This document shows positions 28,501-37,889 of a stretch of 64,000 nt of DNA, piece after piece. The stretch is from Capitulum mitella (lineage: Eukaryota > Arthropoda > Thecostraca > Pollicipedomorpha > Pollicipedidae). Each line of letters begins with the position of its first letter. Positions within the stretch are counted from its first letter, which is position 1. The notes beneath the pieces are model-generated. The model made no database searches. It was not told where the DNA came from and saw nothing but the letters and a program-made list of their open reading frames with translations. The stretch spans positions 32,701,101 to 32,765,100 of the forward strand of contig CP099840.1 of assembly GCA_030062745.1 (NCBI GenBank), read 5' to 3'. The position numbers and the translations under genes are program-made.

Positions 28501-29072
28501 CTTTAGAGTGGAGCATAAAATTATTTACAAGACCATGCTGACAGACTTCACATCTTACAAGTACTGTGTAATACAGCAGTAGTAATTCACTCCACAACAA
28601 AAACCTCTTATGCCCATTCAGCCAAAACAAAAAAAAAACATTAATGATGGCAGACAAAAACTATATCTTATTGCCAAAAAGATCTGTAACTAGAACTTCC
28701 ACAACTTTGTCCATGACAAAAACAACATTCATACAGAATGACAGCTTTTGTGGCAGAAAACATCAAATTTACAATCAAGAGGAAATAAAAAAAATTAAAA
28801 ATGCACGTAATGTTTTTGTACTGCAGGTTAACAGAGCTGCTGGATGGTTTCTCCGGTCCCTTACATATTTTACAATGGTGTGAAACTTACTTGCTTGAGC
28901 TATTCAGGCAGTCAAAAAGGATCCGGAGATCAAGTTCGCCCCCAGCATTCTGAATATTATCCAGACGTAAGGTAGACAAGACGTTTTTCAGTTCATCTAG
29001 GCCAGATTTCGGTTCGGAAGAGATAGAAATGTTTTGAAGAAGGACGGCAAGGTCGCTCACGGACACAGCCAT
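9836..29072 (-). CDS. PSMD5: PSMD5, 26S proteasome non-ATPase regulatory subunit 5 (complete gene, 10 exons)
   Basis: PSMD5 (S5b; yeast counterpart Hsm3) is a HEAT/ARM-repeat chaperone that binds Rpt1/PSMC2 and helps assemble the base of the 19S proteasome particle in cytosol and nucleus; it is absent from the mature 26S. Ten exons can be joined on the minus strand with matching GT-AG sites and phases: 29072-28891, 28470-28326, 27687-27603, 27379-27219, 26784-26634, 26414-26313, 25902-25714, 23619-23510, 12845-12656, 10044-9836. Their lengths total 1524 nt, or 507 codons plus TAG; human PSMD5 has 504 residues. Identity rests on co-linear similarity over the whole length: VVRYRVYE in exon 4, a KFFG-like block in exon 7, NAPTELRLRALD in exon 8, QPFLDLRLSAL in exon 9 and GFLEYLLDRS plus GPFYVRAQ in exon 10. 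The start is the only ATG before the conserved N-terminal helices. Introns are short to moderate except intron 8 (about 10.7 kb) and intron 9 (2.6 kb). No poly(A) signal is evident just past the stop. Confidence 0.96.
10045..12655. other. PSMD5 intron 9
   Basis: About 2.6 kb. The part beside exon 10 is CpG-rich (to about 10660), the middle is AT-richer (10980-12060), and the part beside exon 9 is the 68-bp donor-containing array. Two related copies of a segment with 'AATGGAA(T/C)ACCAAATGGC' lie near 11235 and 11290. No further coding seen. Confidence 0.7.
12221..12676. repeat. 68-bp minisatellite, 6.7 copies, containing the PSMD5 exon 9 donor
   Basis: Copies start at 12221, 12289, 12357, 12425, 12493, 12561 and 12629, with very few differences. 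Read on the minus strand each unit contains the last bases of exon 9 (GGCTCTGCCTGCAGCGGGCA) and the donor GTACGG, then about 40 bp of intron. Seven donor copies therefore lie at 68-bp steps. Confidence 0.93.
12656..12845 (-). CDS. PSMD5: PSMD5 exon 9
   Basis: Phase 0 in (CTGTCGGCAG acceptor), phase 1 out (GTACGG donor). It encodes AGDLTDELLALTQAWFAAL, then GIARQPFLDLRLSALRLLAA and LEWGQRLCLQRA, matching human 'LLRMTESWFSSL', 'GISSQPFPDLHCAALKVF' and 'QPWAQKLMFNSP'. Its 3' end and donor are the first copy of a seven-copy 68-bp array. Confidence 0.93.
13277..13340. repeat. TA-rich microsatellite
   Basis: Tracts of TATACATATA and TATATATATACATATA, partly palindromic, in PSMD5 intron 8. A GAGCCG hexanucleotide run (four to five units) follows at about 13530-13560. 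Confidence 0.75.
14150..14780. repeat. Compound GC-rich minisatellite in PSMD5 intron 8
   Basis: The first part has degenerate units of about 26-28 bp around GGAGGACAGAGGACACAGGA. From about 14540 a 36-bp unit (GAGGAGTGGCCGCCGAGCCG core) occurs about seven times. Open frames of up to 495 codons across it are repeat read-through. Confidence 0.8.
15488..15618. repeat. 23-bp minisatellite, about 6 copies
   Basis: The unit core is CCGCCGCCGGCTCCGACAGA, alternating with a CCCCGACAGA variant, in a CpG-rich part of PSMD5 intron 8. Confidence 0.8.
16590..17095. repeat. 31-bp minisatellite, about 16 copies
   Basis: The unit core is GGCTCCCGTCGGCAGCGGAC followed by CACGCCCGGTC. Because 31 is not a multiple of three, all frames stay open with a 31-residue period, which explains the long open frames here. 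Confidence 0.85.
17430..17640. repeat. 39-bp minisatellite, about 5 copies
   Basis: The unit core is GTGTGACCGAGCAGAGGGTG followed by GTGTAACAGGCAGGGATCG. Confidence 0.8.
19200..19480. repeat. 57-60-bp minisatellite, about 5 copies
   Basis: The unit core is ACCACGGGATCTTCACTTCC followed by AGCCAGGCAGCGACCAGCC and a variable spacer with TATGTCACAA. It lies directly upstream of the 271-codon open frame. Confidence 0.8.
19570..20385 (+). CDS. Hypothetical 271-codon open frame inside PSMD5 intron 8, opposite strand
   Basis: The ATG-started frame runs 271 codons in roughly 45% GC sequence, where a stop is expected about every 20 codons. The product has a Lys/Asn-rich start (MTDKKNKNKTKRPP), a hydrophobic segment at about residues 140-165 (ISIFVFLVFLYFILLF) that could be a membrane anchor, and a cysteine-containing C-terminal half. 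I recognise no family. It could be a nested intronless gene, a retrocopy or chance. Confidence 0.3.
   Translation: MTDKKNKNKTKRPPFPKVVLPSENFWIRSVRVISERISTLKDELRRPLSLAVNVDITISLPFPDEIHYRTHRSRQVSTQHAPKYLHDPTQLFTPSEACYVCTYPRIFLTTSVRFRCLQTLPFNQKMRKIYEILRCFSGISAIHFISIFVFLVFLYFILLFTHDNFPPKTPCPNIPPSLQYHRTLHAGSRISHSAILAHDDGHERNQLLAGSNALQPCVNHVAVRFSNRKNLQMRRQKYSCLGRNSYVRPICERIHISEALRPGEGILEVLP
20915..21345. repeat. 32-bp minisatellite, about 13 copies
   Basis: The unit core is CCGCCTCCTGACCCAGTACT followed by CTACACAGCGGT, with some 64-bp higher-order order (cagCGGT and cagCCGT alternate). Confidence 0.82.
23510..23619 (-). CDS. PSMD5: PSMD5 exon 8
   Basis: Phase 1 in (GTGCCGCCAG), phase 0 out (GTCAGT). 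It encodes 36 residues including EIGRLAQNAPTELRLRALD, which matches human 'RIGHQSKNAPVELKIRCLD'. It is followed by the 10.7-kb intron 8. Confidence 0.93.
23730..24110. repeat. Degenerate repeat of about 74 bp, 5-6 copies
   Basis: CCATCGCATCACGGA-like segments recur at about 23730, 23812, 23883, 23957, 24031 and 24090 in PSMD5 intron 7. The copies are well diverged. Confidence 0.65.
25574..25735. repeat. 48-bp minisatellite containing the PSMD5 exon 7 donor
   Basis: Four copies of CACCCTGTCTG occur at 25574, 25615, 25663 and 25711 (spacings 41, 48, 48). On the minus strand each gives GCAGACAGGGTG followed by G/C-rich intron. The copy at 25711 is the true exon 7 donor (AGG|GTGAGT); the others read GTGGGG or GTGGGT. 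Confidence 0.85.
25714..25902 (-). CDS. PSMD5: PSMD5 exon 7
   Basis: It is phase 1 in and out, with acceptor TCCGGCAG and donor GTGAGT. It encodes 62 residues beginning GVMKFFGQVGHDRPAHVLSR, equivalent to the human 'GFVKFFGNLAV' block, then DTLACLGMTPAGKLALGRQG. The last bases of this exon and its donor lie inside a 48-bp tandem array that runs on into the intron. Confidence 0.94.
26313..26414 (-). CDS. PSMD5: PSMD5 exon 6
   Basis: This is a 102-nt exon, phase 1 in and out, acceptor GCCGGCAG, donor GTTGGC. It encodes 33 residues starting DHGFEHLESDGVTQRLEKVL and ending DYVLPG. These correspond to human 'HHGRQYLAQEGVIDQI' and 'SFYLPG'. Confidence 0.92.
26634..26784 (-). CDS. PSMD5: PSMD5 exon 5
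   Basis: Acceptor CCGCTAG precedes 26784, and donor GTGAGA follows 26634; phase 0 in, phase 1 out. It encodes 50 residues including GLLPELIQEAFGRDILVLLN and ALELLTTLART, matching the human '[20 protein letters not shown]...EMVTSLAYT' block. Confidence 0.93.
27219..27379 (-). CDS. PSMD5: PSMD5 exon 4
   Basis: It is phase 1 in (GCGGCCAG acceptor) and phase 0 out (GTGGGA donor). It encodes 53 residues of armadillo-like helices ending MGVSDVVRYRVYE, nearly identical to the human 'NDIVRYRVYE' segment. Third positions switch abruptly to G/C here. Confidence 0.94.
27603..27687 (-). CDS. PSMD5: PSMD5 exon 3
   Basis: This is an 85-nt exon, phase 0 in and phase 1 out, with acceptor TTTGCAG and donor GTAAGT. 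It encodes 28 residues ending FLKNVVACIG, equivalent to 'ELLKQIVYCIG' of human PSMD5. It is the last exon in the AT-richer half of the gene. Confidence 0.88.
28326..28470 (-). CDS. PSMD5: PSMD5 exon 2
   Basis: The acceptor is TCTGCAG before 28470 and the donor is GTTGGT after 28326; phase 2 in, phase 0 out. It encodes 48 residues including VLSKLLTAIP and HPMEPVKLMVLKQ, which align with the 'ILERLLQAM' and 'HPDDSVKILTLSQ' stretches of the human protein. It is too short to stand out as an open frame and was found by splice-phase continuity with exon 1. Confidence 0.88.
28891..29072 (-). CDS. PSMD5: PSMD5 exon 1 (start codon, N-terminal helices)
   Basis: It begins with ATG at 29072-29070 and encodes about 60 residues ending LDLRILFDCLNSSSK, equivalent to the ELRLGPLFSLLNEN region of human PSMD5. 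The donor after 28891 is GTAAGT, phase 2. Codon third positions are mostly A/T, unlike exons 4-10. Confidence 0.9.
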
Positions 29073-31094
29073 AGCTCGTTCTCAGCACCACTCCTTTTAT
29101 CCGCAAAAAGATCTGTTTACAGAGGCAACTTGGATATTCTCCGGGAAAGAAATATAGTCCTAACTGTTTCCCCTGATTTAATGACTGGCTACCACTACCG
29201 CAGGTCGTCCCGGACGGTGTCCATGCACGCTCCCCTGCAAGCGTGCAATGACGATGCGTCTATTTATGTTTGTTTTCGCGCCGTTATTGACTCTAAACTG
29301 AAATCAAGTACTTATCATTCTCAAGAAGTATTTCGAACATTGATATGTACTCGTTTAATTAATGCTTTTTATGCTGTCGTTTGACTTTTTCCTGTGTTCT
29401 GCCTCTGGTAATATCGAAATAATACCATTTATGGTTGTCTCTAATGGAGCATGAGTAACTGATTGCTCCTTCAGTGACACGTAGGCCAGCTCTGGCTGAG
29501 CCTGGCAATATAAGCGGGTGTTTAGGATTTCTTCGATGCGAGAAATTATCATACACGTTAATTTGGATGGTGAAATATATATCACTACCCTGGACGTATA
29601 TCTCATACTGCATGCGGTCTGCTCTCATATGTCTGAATACTTTCGAATTTATCCCATGAAACAGATTTATTTTGTAGCATAAATTCGACAAAATGATAGA
29701 TCAGAAATAGCGTTCAGGGAAACCATGGGATAGCCCAAAGGAAAAAATATCCCTCCAGAGGCAAACAGACATACATTCAGCAAAGTTCGATTAATGAAAC
29801 AGCGTATTTACAGACGCTCCATGGAAATTCAAGTGTTGCCAAAAATACGTCTGGACGGAGCAGAAACATATTATGATGCAGTAAAATTTCCATTACCAAT
29901 GGGAATCTGTATATTACGATGTACAATTTTCATGCTACGATGCAGGGATGTCCATTTCTGTAAAGTATTGACAACCTAATTCCCACGGCTGTGCGTTTCT
30001 CAACGGATTTAGCCCATTTTATTTTGACCAGCCGAAATTTATAGGTTTTTCTACTATTTATCACATAACAAAATGCACTTGTTCCCATATATATATATAT
30101 ATATATATAGAAGATAGAACGACAGACAATAACATTACTTCAGACTTTATTCTTTACCTTCTGCCTGTCGCTTTTCTGTTGCGGTCGTTCTTTTCGTTAT
30201 TACTACTCATATCCCTTCAAAACCGGCAGGAAATATTGAGGAACCCAAACCAATACTGGGGCCCAAATCAACACTGGGTGGGCTAGGGCCCTCTCAAAAG
30301 AATACAAATCGACACCTCTGTTGCGATGCGGTATCTGTAGTGTCGCGACCAGCCGTGACGAATTCTCCTGATTCTGTTCGAGGCCCACGGCAGCCGCCAC
30401 TGTCCGGCTGCCGCTGACATTTCTGCCGCAGACTCGGTCACTTGGTCGGCGAGCGGCGGCCGCAGAGGCCGAGCCCGGCACCGGCCTCAGGCGACCTCTC
30501 GGGCGGGGGCCGGGGCGGGGGCGGGGTGGGTCGGCGTCCGATTGTTTGTTTCCGCCGCCGGCTCGGCCGACTTGGGCCGTCGTCTCGCCGGCTGTCTGTC
30601 AACGCAAGGCCGAGTCGTTTTGTGCGGGCTGATTGAAGGGGTGACAGCGGCAGGGGGCGGCGCGGCGCCGCCAGGCCCGCCCCAGCTCTGCTCGACCGCG
30701 CACGCAGGTAACTGGCCGACGGCGGCGGCCCGGCCGACCCAGGCCTGGTCACGACCTGACCCAGACGGGCGCCGTGCCGTGCCTGACAGGCCAGCGATGT
30801 GTGATGTGAAGCGCCTACCGTGAGGGTAGGAGCAAGGGAGCGCCTTGTTCGTGTTCTGTCGGGATGTGTGCCTTTTGGTTGTCATTATGCTAAGGGTAAA
30901 ATTTCCATCACTTTACGCCTTTTTAATGGCATTGCAAGATGATCGTCGAGAGCAGCTTGTTTGTGGTAAGTTTGGTAAGTTTGTGGTAAGTTTCTCAAAT
31001 ACATTGCTATCCTGTCAGCAATGCTCTTTGGCCTGGCTGTTTGATATTATATACTATCCGTATGCGTCCTCCACCGATATTTCCGTGAGGGAAC

Positions 31095-31275
31095 CCGCAT
31101 GCATGGTCAGGGGCGTTGGAACCGGGGGGCAGGGAGGGAGCTGCCCCCAACTCTGGGCAACATTTAACACTAACCCTGTTGTTTTTTTGTTGTTCCATGT
31201 GGCATCGCATGGAAAAAGAATGAGGTAAAAATTGTATTTGCACCCCATCTCCACAGAGGTTCCACCGGTCCTGTA
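31095..31275 (+). mobile_element. Dispersed transposon-like fragment, copy 2
   Basis: It is in inverted orientation relative to the copy at 4080-4240; begins AGGGGCGTTGGAACCGGGGG and ends CATCTCCACAGAGGTTCCAC. The GTTCCACCGGTCCTG end also appears alone near 39762-39778, suggesting a third remnant. Confidence 0.6.
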
Positions 31276-32382
31276 AATGGTGATTTCGGCTGTAATCCAA
31301 GAGGCTACCGGAGAATTATTTTAAACAACAAATCTATGACACCCAAAATGGCTCCGAAGGACGACGGCTAGAGTACTAAGCCGTCAAGCACGATTACGAA
31401 TACTAGATCGGCAGACAGCGGGACATAAGCGGCGAGGAGTCGTAGGCTGAGCTTATCTTGGGTCGGACTTACATGGAAGTTTTAGCACCTTGGCGTCTCG
31501 GTTCGCACTCGGCGTCGGCGATAAAACGTTGCTTACAGGCATCATGTCATCAGATAGAGATTCGTAAATACAATCTGTGAACTGTAGAATCTGTGAATAT
31601 GAATCATTAGAAATGGAGGATATGGCAAGGGCGCAGCCAAGGGGAACCTGGTCCGCCTTCTCCTTAGGCCGGCATTTTTTGTGAAAACAATTGCACATCG
31701 TCTCCCCGGCAGGCGGTTTTCGTATGACTTCAGTTCACACTGAGCTCCGTCCCCCCCCCCCGCGCCTTAAGAAAATCCTGGCTGCGTCCCTGGGATATGG
31801 TAACTGTGGTCGGTGACTGAATAATGAGCTGGGCTCCCGTTTTGGCGAATGGATTCGCACAGTCTTGGCGCTGTCCATTTGTCGCGCGGCTCAGTTGGCA
31901 ACAGGCCGCCAGAGGGTCATACCGACTACCAGACAGTCGTGTCCTGTTTTTGACAGCACGGTACGCTTTCGTCACAAAATCAGTCCGTACTTGGAATTGC
32001 ACGGTCGGGGGTGGGGAGAGCCTGTGCAACAACCCGTATACCAGCCATGGGCTTTAATCCCGAACATAAGCTTTGCAAAACATTCGGACCAAAGTTATAT
32101 AGACACACTAATTCAAGGATGCTGAATGTTCCAGGGCCTTTTACATGTTTACGGAACAGCAAATTGACAGACCGTCGATCTTAGGCGATATAACCGCATC
32201 TGTATATGACTTGCTCTTCATGCATTTGTTTAGTATTTGCCATTAAGGTACGAAAGACTTATTTGCAGGTGTGAGGCAACGTGCATTGACTAAGTGTTGC
32301 AAGACAGATGTGGAAAAAGTGATTCCTGTTTCCTACGGGTATATATTTACCTGCAAACTAATTCAGTTAGGATCACTGTTTG

Positions 32383-32465
32383 ACGTACTAGTAATGCATC
32401 CAGTTCGACCTACTAGTAATGCATGCTGCCTGACCTACTAGTAATGCATCCTGCTCGACCTACTA
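32383..32465. repeat. 25-bp tandem repeat, about 3.5 copies
   Basis: The unit core is GACCTACTAGTAATGCATCC followed by TGCTC, in the spacer between the two main genes. Confidence 0.75.
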
Positions 32466-33049
32466 TTTATATAGTACGTCGCATGGAAATTGCAGTACTG
32501 TTGTCGATAACGTTCTTAGCACCGTTTTTGTCGTCATCCTTTGCACGGGACGTCGCAGCTTGCTAGCAGCATTTGTTTGTTTAGTTCGGTTCTTAAAGCA
32601 GGCTTCCACCATACAGTTTCTGTGTGTTGCGGTGGACTGAGATGGCAGCACTCGTTGCACTTTTTAGTAAAGTCAGATAAAACCTTTTACGTGAATTAGG
32701 AATGAAATATAGCCGAGATGTGCCTAATGCACCGTATGAGCCGTGACAGGTGTGGCAGTTGTATGCCTGTGACCTACACCGCCTGCCACTCTCTCACCCC
32801 TCGCCGGCCGCACTCAGCGTGTCACTCGGCCGCCGGCGGCGACGGCGCCCCCTCTGCCGGCGGCGACGGCGCTCCCGCTGCCGGCGGCGACGGAGGCGAC
32901 GAGCCGGGCGACACCGCGAGCTGTCCCTCTCGGCGGCTGCTGCCAGCGCCGTCAGGCTGGCGTGGTACGGTGCTCGTGCTTGTCGTCCAGACGCCGTGGC
33001 AGAGTGCAAAGCGCGGTCTGCAGCTGGGCAGGCTGGCGACCGTTGTACC

Positions 33050-33450
33050 GCTGACCTGTGTTTTCTAGCTGGGACCTGGCTGATGTACCGTCTGACCTGT
33101 GGTCTCCGGCAGGGAACTGGCTGTTATTGTACGGTCTGACTTGTGCTCTCCAGCAGGGAGCTGGCTGCTGCTGTATATTCTGACCTGGGGTTTCCAGCAG
33201 GGGTCTCGCTGCTGTTGTATGTTTTGACCTGTAGTCTCCAGCAGGGAGCTGGCTGCTGCTGTATATTCTGACCTGGAGTTTCCAGCAGGGCTCTCGCTGC
33301 TGTTGTATGTTCTGACCTGTAGTCTCCAGCAGGGGGCTCGCTGTTGACCTCGGGGCTCCAGGCTGGCGAGCGAGCTGGCTGCTGTTGTATATTCCGACCA
33401 GCTCGCTGTTGTATATTCTGACCTATGATCTCCAGCAGGGAGCTGGCTGC
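33050..33450. repeat. Minisatellite of about 46 bp, 8 copies
   Basis: The unit core is TGACCTGTAGTCTCCAGCAG followed by GGAGCTGGCTGCTGCTGTAT. A 202-codon open frame on the minus strand is read-through of it. Confidence 0.8.
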
Positions 33451-36400
33451 TGCCCCGAGGGCCGGGTGCCGCCGCGGACCTCTGAAATGGCCGGGAGTTG
33501 GCGACTGCGGGCCCAGCTCCTCTGTGAGTGATCCTCCGTCGCGGAGCTCGGTCCCGCGATCGGCCTAGTGGTGGCGCGGGCTGTGCGTGGTCGACTGTAC
33601 CTGTAGCCGCGGGAACCTTGATGTTTTTAACGGTCTTTCGAAAGAAGCAACTCGACAACCCACCTTTTCTCATCGGCTAATGGCTCCATCGAACCCTCGC
33701 GGCGTGCAAAGATTGGAACGCCTTGATCTAAACGGCATCGAAGATGACCATGTGACTCATTTAGCACAAAAGGAACTCGCAGTGTCTCGTCGCAGTCATA
33801 TTTAGCCAACCTCTGACGAGCTTTTAGTCACCGCCATACCTGCCTCGTAGACATCAGAGTGCGGACACGCCCTGTCGCGCCATGAATGAGACCGCCACGC
33901 CCGCCTGCCTCGCAGTTCGCTCCACCAGCCCCGCCCGCCTGACACGCCCCTGTGGCGGACAGGTGACATTGTCTGGTTAACGGACCGCCCGACAGCCTGG
34001 TACCACGCCGCTCCGCCGCGCGCACAGATATATCGTCACTGATTCGCCCCGCGGCGCCGCCGGAGAAAAGCCGCCAACACGCGACAAAAAAGGAGCCGCG
34101 GGGAGAACAAAGCAGCCGTCAAACGGCGGGAACACGAGCGGTGTCCACACTTTAATGCCTAATGCGAGGCGCGTGATACAGGCTGTCCCAGCGCCAGCTC
34201 AGGGTGCCGTGAAAAAGCACTATGCGCACGTTGGTATAGGCGTCTCGTGTCAACTACTTGCGAGTGATCAGGGTCATCTCACTGCACGCAGTACTTTGAA
34301 CACCTCTTACGCAGTACTCTGAAGAGCCCTCCTCGCGATATCACCACAGCTTTGGGGTTTTGAAAATTTTACAGACAGCTCGCTAGCCCACCGCATTACT
34401 CGCGGCACGCGCCAACGCACGGCTTAGAGAAACGCATGAATTTGAGTTTACCATAGTCAACCAGGCCCATGGTTGTAAGAAGCCATAGGGCAGTTGGGGA
34501 GGTGGCCAACCAACTAAAGGAAATTTGAACGAGCTAAGGCGTTCCAGGGGAAAAAAACAACTCGAAATTGGTTTAGCTGCTAACTTGAAAAGGTGTTCGC
34601 ACACCTAGTCAATTTTCATACAGCCCATATTCTGAAATATCACTGCAGCACTCCATGCAGCCCAACGGTCAGGCACGGGGCGCCCTGATTCGTTGTTGTG
34701 CTGTACAGTAAGTAGAGATCATGATATTTGCTCAAATCTGCATTTCTTTTCTAGAAGTCAGGGCGAGGCGGTAATCAGAATCAGAAGCGGTCCGCCTACA
34801 GAATTATCGGTGTCATAGTGTTGTAAACTGTATTAGCAAGTGGCCTTTCTGACGATGGCCTTTATAGACACGATGAGCTCGAAAGTGCACCTCGTGAGAT
34901 CGGCTCGACATTGCTTAGTGCTGTCTGTTGTTACTGGCTCGACTCGTGATAATCAACTGAGGTTTTACGTTCCGTTTCACTGCTAAGATCGATCCGCTCA
35001 AACGTGTGTTTCACTAAGCTGCTTGAGCCTTCAGATCGCTTCCCATGACTTCACCATCGTCATGCGCAGTGACTTCACCAGTAATTATGACTGTCCTCAC
35101 TCAGGTGTCCTCATCTTGACGTTTTGTGCACCCGTCCGGTCTAATGCGAAAATTAAAAAGTCCGCCATCAACATGATGAGAGAGGCCAGAGTGGCAATGT
35201 CCAGTTCCGAAGTCGTCACCACTCAAAAGGAATGTAAGTTTTCAACAGTTCGCAATGTCTTGTTGTCTTTCGTTACGCAAAGGACGTGGCAGGGCACTTT
35301 CTGGTATTTCTGGGAACTTTCCATATCTCTCCGCTCTCAGGTACTAGCGCTAGTGACTTGTGCGACACCATAAGACACTAACATGGAGGAGGGAGTGCTT
35401 CTTTAAACGCCGGCACGTGACATAGATGAACAGCACCATTTGTAGCGTTAGAGATGGTTTGAAGGTCCGAAACAAAAGCAAAAACACACATCTGCATGAA
35501 CATGTGCCCATTGAACGGGTTACACTGTACCCACGGGGCCAGGCATTTAAGATTACACTGTGAAACGCGTCTGGATTTCACTGAATCTTCCCTTTTTCAA
35601 ACGCACTGACATCGCTATTTGATGACGAAAGTTCCGGGCAAGAGGGCAATGCAGCTGGACGTTTCCAGTTCGATGTCCGACCGAGAACGGAGACTTCGCT
35701 GCCGGCAAGTCGAGCAGGAGATTCTACCGGTGCCGGGGCGGCGTGGCCCGTATAAAGGACTGCAGTCCGCAGACTGTCTTCGATCCTGAGAGAGGATACT
35801 GCAAACCCGGAAACGCCAGTGAGTCCCGACACGCCTCTCATTGCCAGGGATGTGCGTTTTCAAAGGCTTTTCTTTCCCTCTCTTGAAACACTTCCGGGAA
35901 CGTTCACTTCACTAAGTAAGTGCCATATGTACCATGAACGCAAGTTTCGTGTTAATAGATGCATTTCGCAAAACTCTACGACACTTTGTTTCCTAGAACA
36001 TGGTCTTACTTGTTCTGGTCTTACGTGGCCTGTTTTGGGTCAGTGATCTGCGATGACCTCAAGCAAAAAAACCAACACAATGTGTAAAAAGGATGTGTAA
36101 CACAATGTGTAAAAATGAAAAGGCACCCCTTACTGGTCATCTGCGAAAAACCGGATGGGGGTGGGGATTCTTATGAACTCCCGGCCTGGCGAGGATTGAG
36201 AATCGTTGCAGAAATAGCAATTATGACTATATGGACAAACTGTATTTACTTCCAATGACTTTTGCCTCAGAAGTACTATTGACTTAAGTTATTTTTGTAA
36301 ATGATCTAGGAAACATGTAAAAATATTGCGCCATCTGGCCCTTCTGTGCACGAAAATCTGTGTTCGTAATGTCTACGTTTTGTTGCGCTGCGTGCAGTTG

Positions 36401-36859
36401 ATGGGAGGGACAGCATGCCTATTTGACTACCTGCTACTCTTCTCTTTCTCTGTCTCTGTCTCCGCCTGTCAGCCTGTCTGTCTGCCTGTCCGTTTGTCTT
36501 TCTGCCTGCCCGCTTGAATGTCTGTCTGTCTGTCTGTCTGTCTGCCTGTCTGTCCGTCACCGTCTCCCTCTTTCTTTTCTCTCCTCTCTCTGTCTCTCTC
36601 CTCCCTGTGGCTGGTGATTCCGGGGGATTAGGGATCCAGACCCCTCCCAATATTCAGAGATTTTAACATTAGGCCTATGGCAATGACTGGAAGAAAACGG
36701 TTTGAAATCCTGTGTGGACGCCCAACAATTTTCGGAAATCTCCTGCCATGGTCCTCTCCAAGTCTCTCTCTTTCTCCTTCCTTCTCTCTTTCCGTCCTTC
36801 CTGTCTTATGTTCTTTGCTACTCTCTTCCTTCCTTGATAACGAACGTTTGCGCCTACAG

Positions 36860-37889
36860 CACCACCCCTCAACTCCGACACCGACATCTGGAACCTTCTA
36901 TCACCAATCGATAACTGGACTTTGTACACTTCAACCGACAACTGGGACCTCCCTGTCTCAGACACAAACGGACAAAGCTCGCCTGTCGATGTCTCGAATG
37001 AAAAGGGAAACGATGCCGAGAAAAAGAAAAGAAAAGAGGCGATGAAAGAGCGAGAAAAATACCTTAGGAAAAAGGACAAGGAGAATAGGAAAAAAGCGAA
37101 AGAGATCGAAAAAAGGAAAAGAAATAAAGAGAAGGAGAGGAGGAAGAGGATGAAGGAGTATGCAAAAAAGAAGAGAAGAAAAGAGAAGGCGAAAAGGAAG
37201 AGGATGAAGGAGTACACAAAAAAGAAGAGAAGAGAGGGAAAAGCAAAAAGGGAGAGAAGGAAGGAGTACGGAAGGAAGAAGAGAAGAAAGGAGAAGGTGA
37301 ACAGGAAAAAGATGAGGGCGTACGCAAAATAGGAAGAGAAGAGAGGAAAAAGCAAAAAGGAAGAGGATGAAGGAGTACGCAAAAAAGAAGAGAAGAGAGG
37401 AAAAAGCAAAAAGGAAGAGGATGAAGGAGTACGCAAAAAAGAAGAGAAGAGAGGAAAAAGCAAAAAGGACGAGGATGAAGGAGCACGCAAAAAAGAAGAG
37501 AAGAGAGGAAAAAGCAAAAAGGAAGAGGATGAAGGAGTACGCAAAAAAGAGGAAAAGAGAGGAGAAAGCGAAAAGGAAGAGGATGAAGGAGTACGCAAAA
37601 AGGAAGAGAAGAGAGGAGAAAGCGAAAAGTAAGAGGATGAAGGAGTACGCAAAAAAGAAGAGAAGGAAGGAGAAGGCGAAAAGGAAGAGGATGAAGGAGC
37701 ACGCAAAAAAGAAGAGAAGAAAAGGGAAGGCGAAAAGGAGGAGAATGAAGGAAAGGGCAAAACATAAGGAGGCAGAAGAGAAGAAAGAAAAGAAAGAGGA
37801 ATGGAGACAGAAAAACGAGGAGAAAGAGGGTAACAAGACGAAGCATGAGAAGAGGAAAGAAGAGAATGAGAAAGACTCAGCAGCAAAAG
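36860..37889 (+). CDS. Lysine-rich exon K1 (18-residue repeats; one frameshift)
   Basis: Acceptor CGCCTACAG follows a pyrimidine tract; donor AAAG|GTACGC; phase 1 in and out. The exon opens with a tryptophan-rich block (SDTDIWNLL, DNWTLYTSTDNWDLP). About twelve copies follow of an 18-residue basic repeat with core KEYAKKKRREEKAKRK, then an E/K-rich tail. At about 37329-37331 the frame hits TAG: against neighbouring repeats one extra base is present, so frame 1 stops and frame 2 stays open to the donor. The exon is 1030 nt; removing one base gives 1029, a multiple of three as phase 1-1 requires. It is paralogous to K2 at 38943. Confidence 0.65.

Larger units (their letters stand above)
29073..36859. 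other. Spacer between PSMD5 and the modular gene (divergent transcription)
   Basis: Any shared or separate promoters must lie here, but no TATA box or other firm element was seen upstream of 29072. Contents: AT-rich DNA to 30200 with an (AT)n run near 30089-30110, a CpG-rich block at 30400-30800, transposon-like fragments near 31095-31275 and 31750-31800, 25-bp repeats at 32383-32465, a CpG-rich block with a minisatellite at about 32800-33460, and a CTGT microsatellite near 36475-36560. Confidence 0.6.

Noticed and set aside
33065..33673. 202-codon minus-strand frame
   Set aside because: It is read-through of the 46-bp minisatellite.
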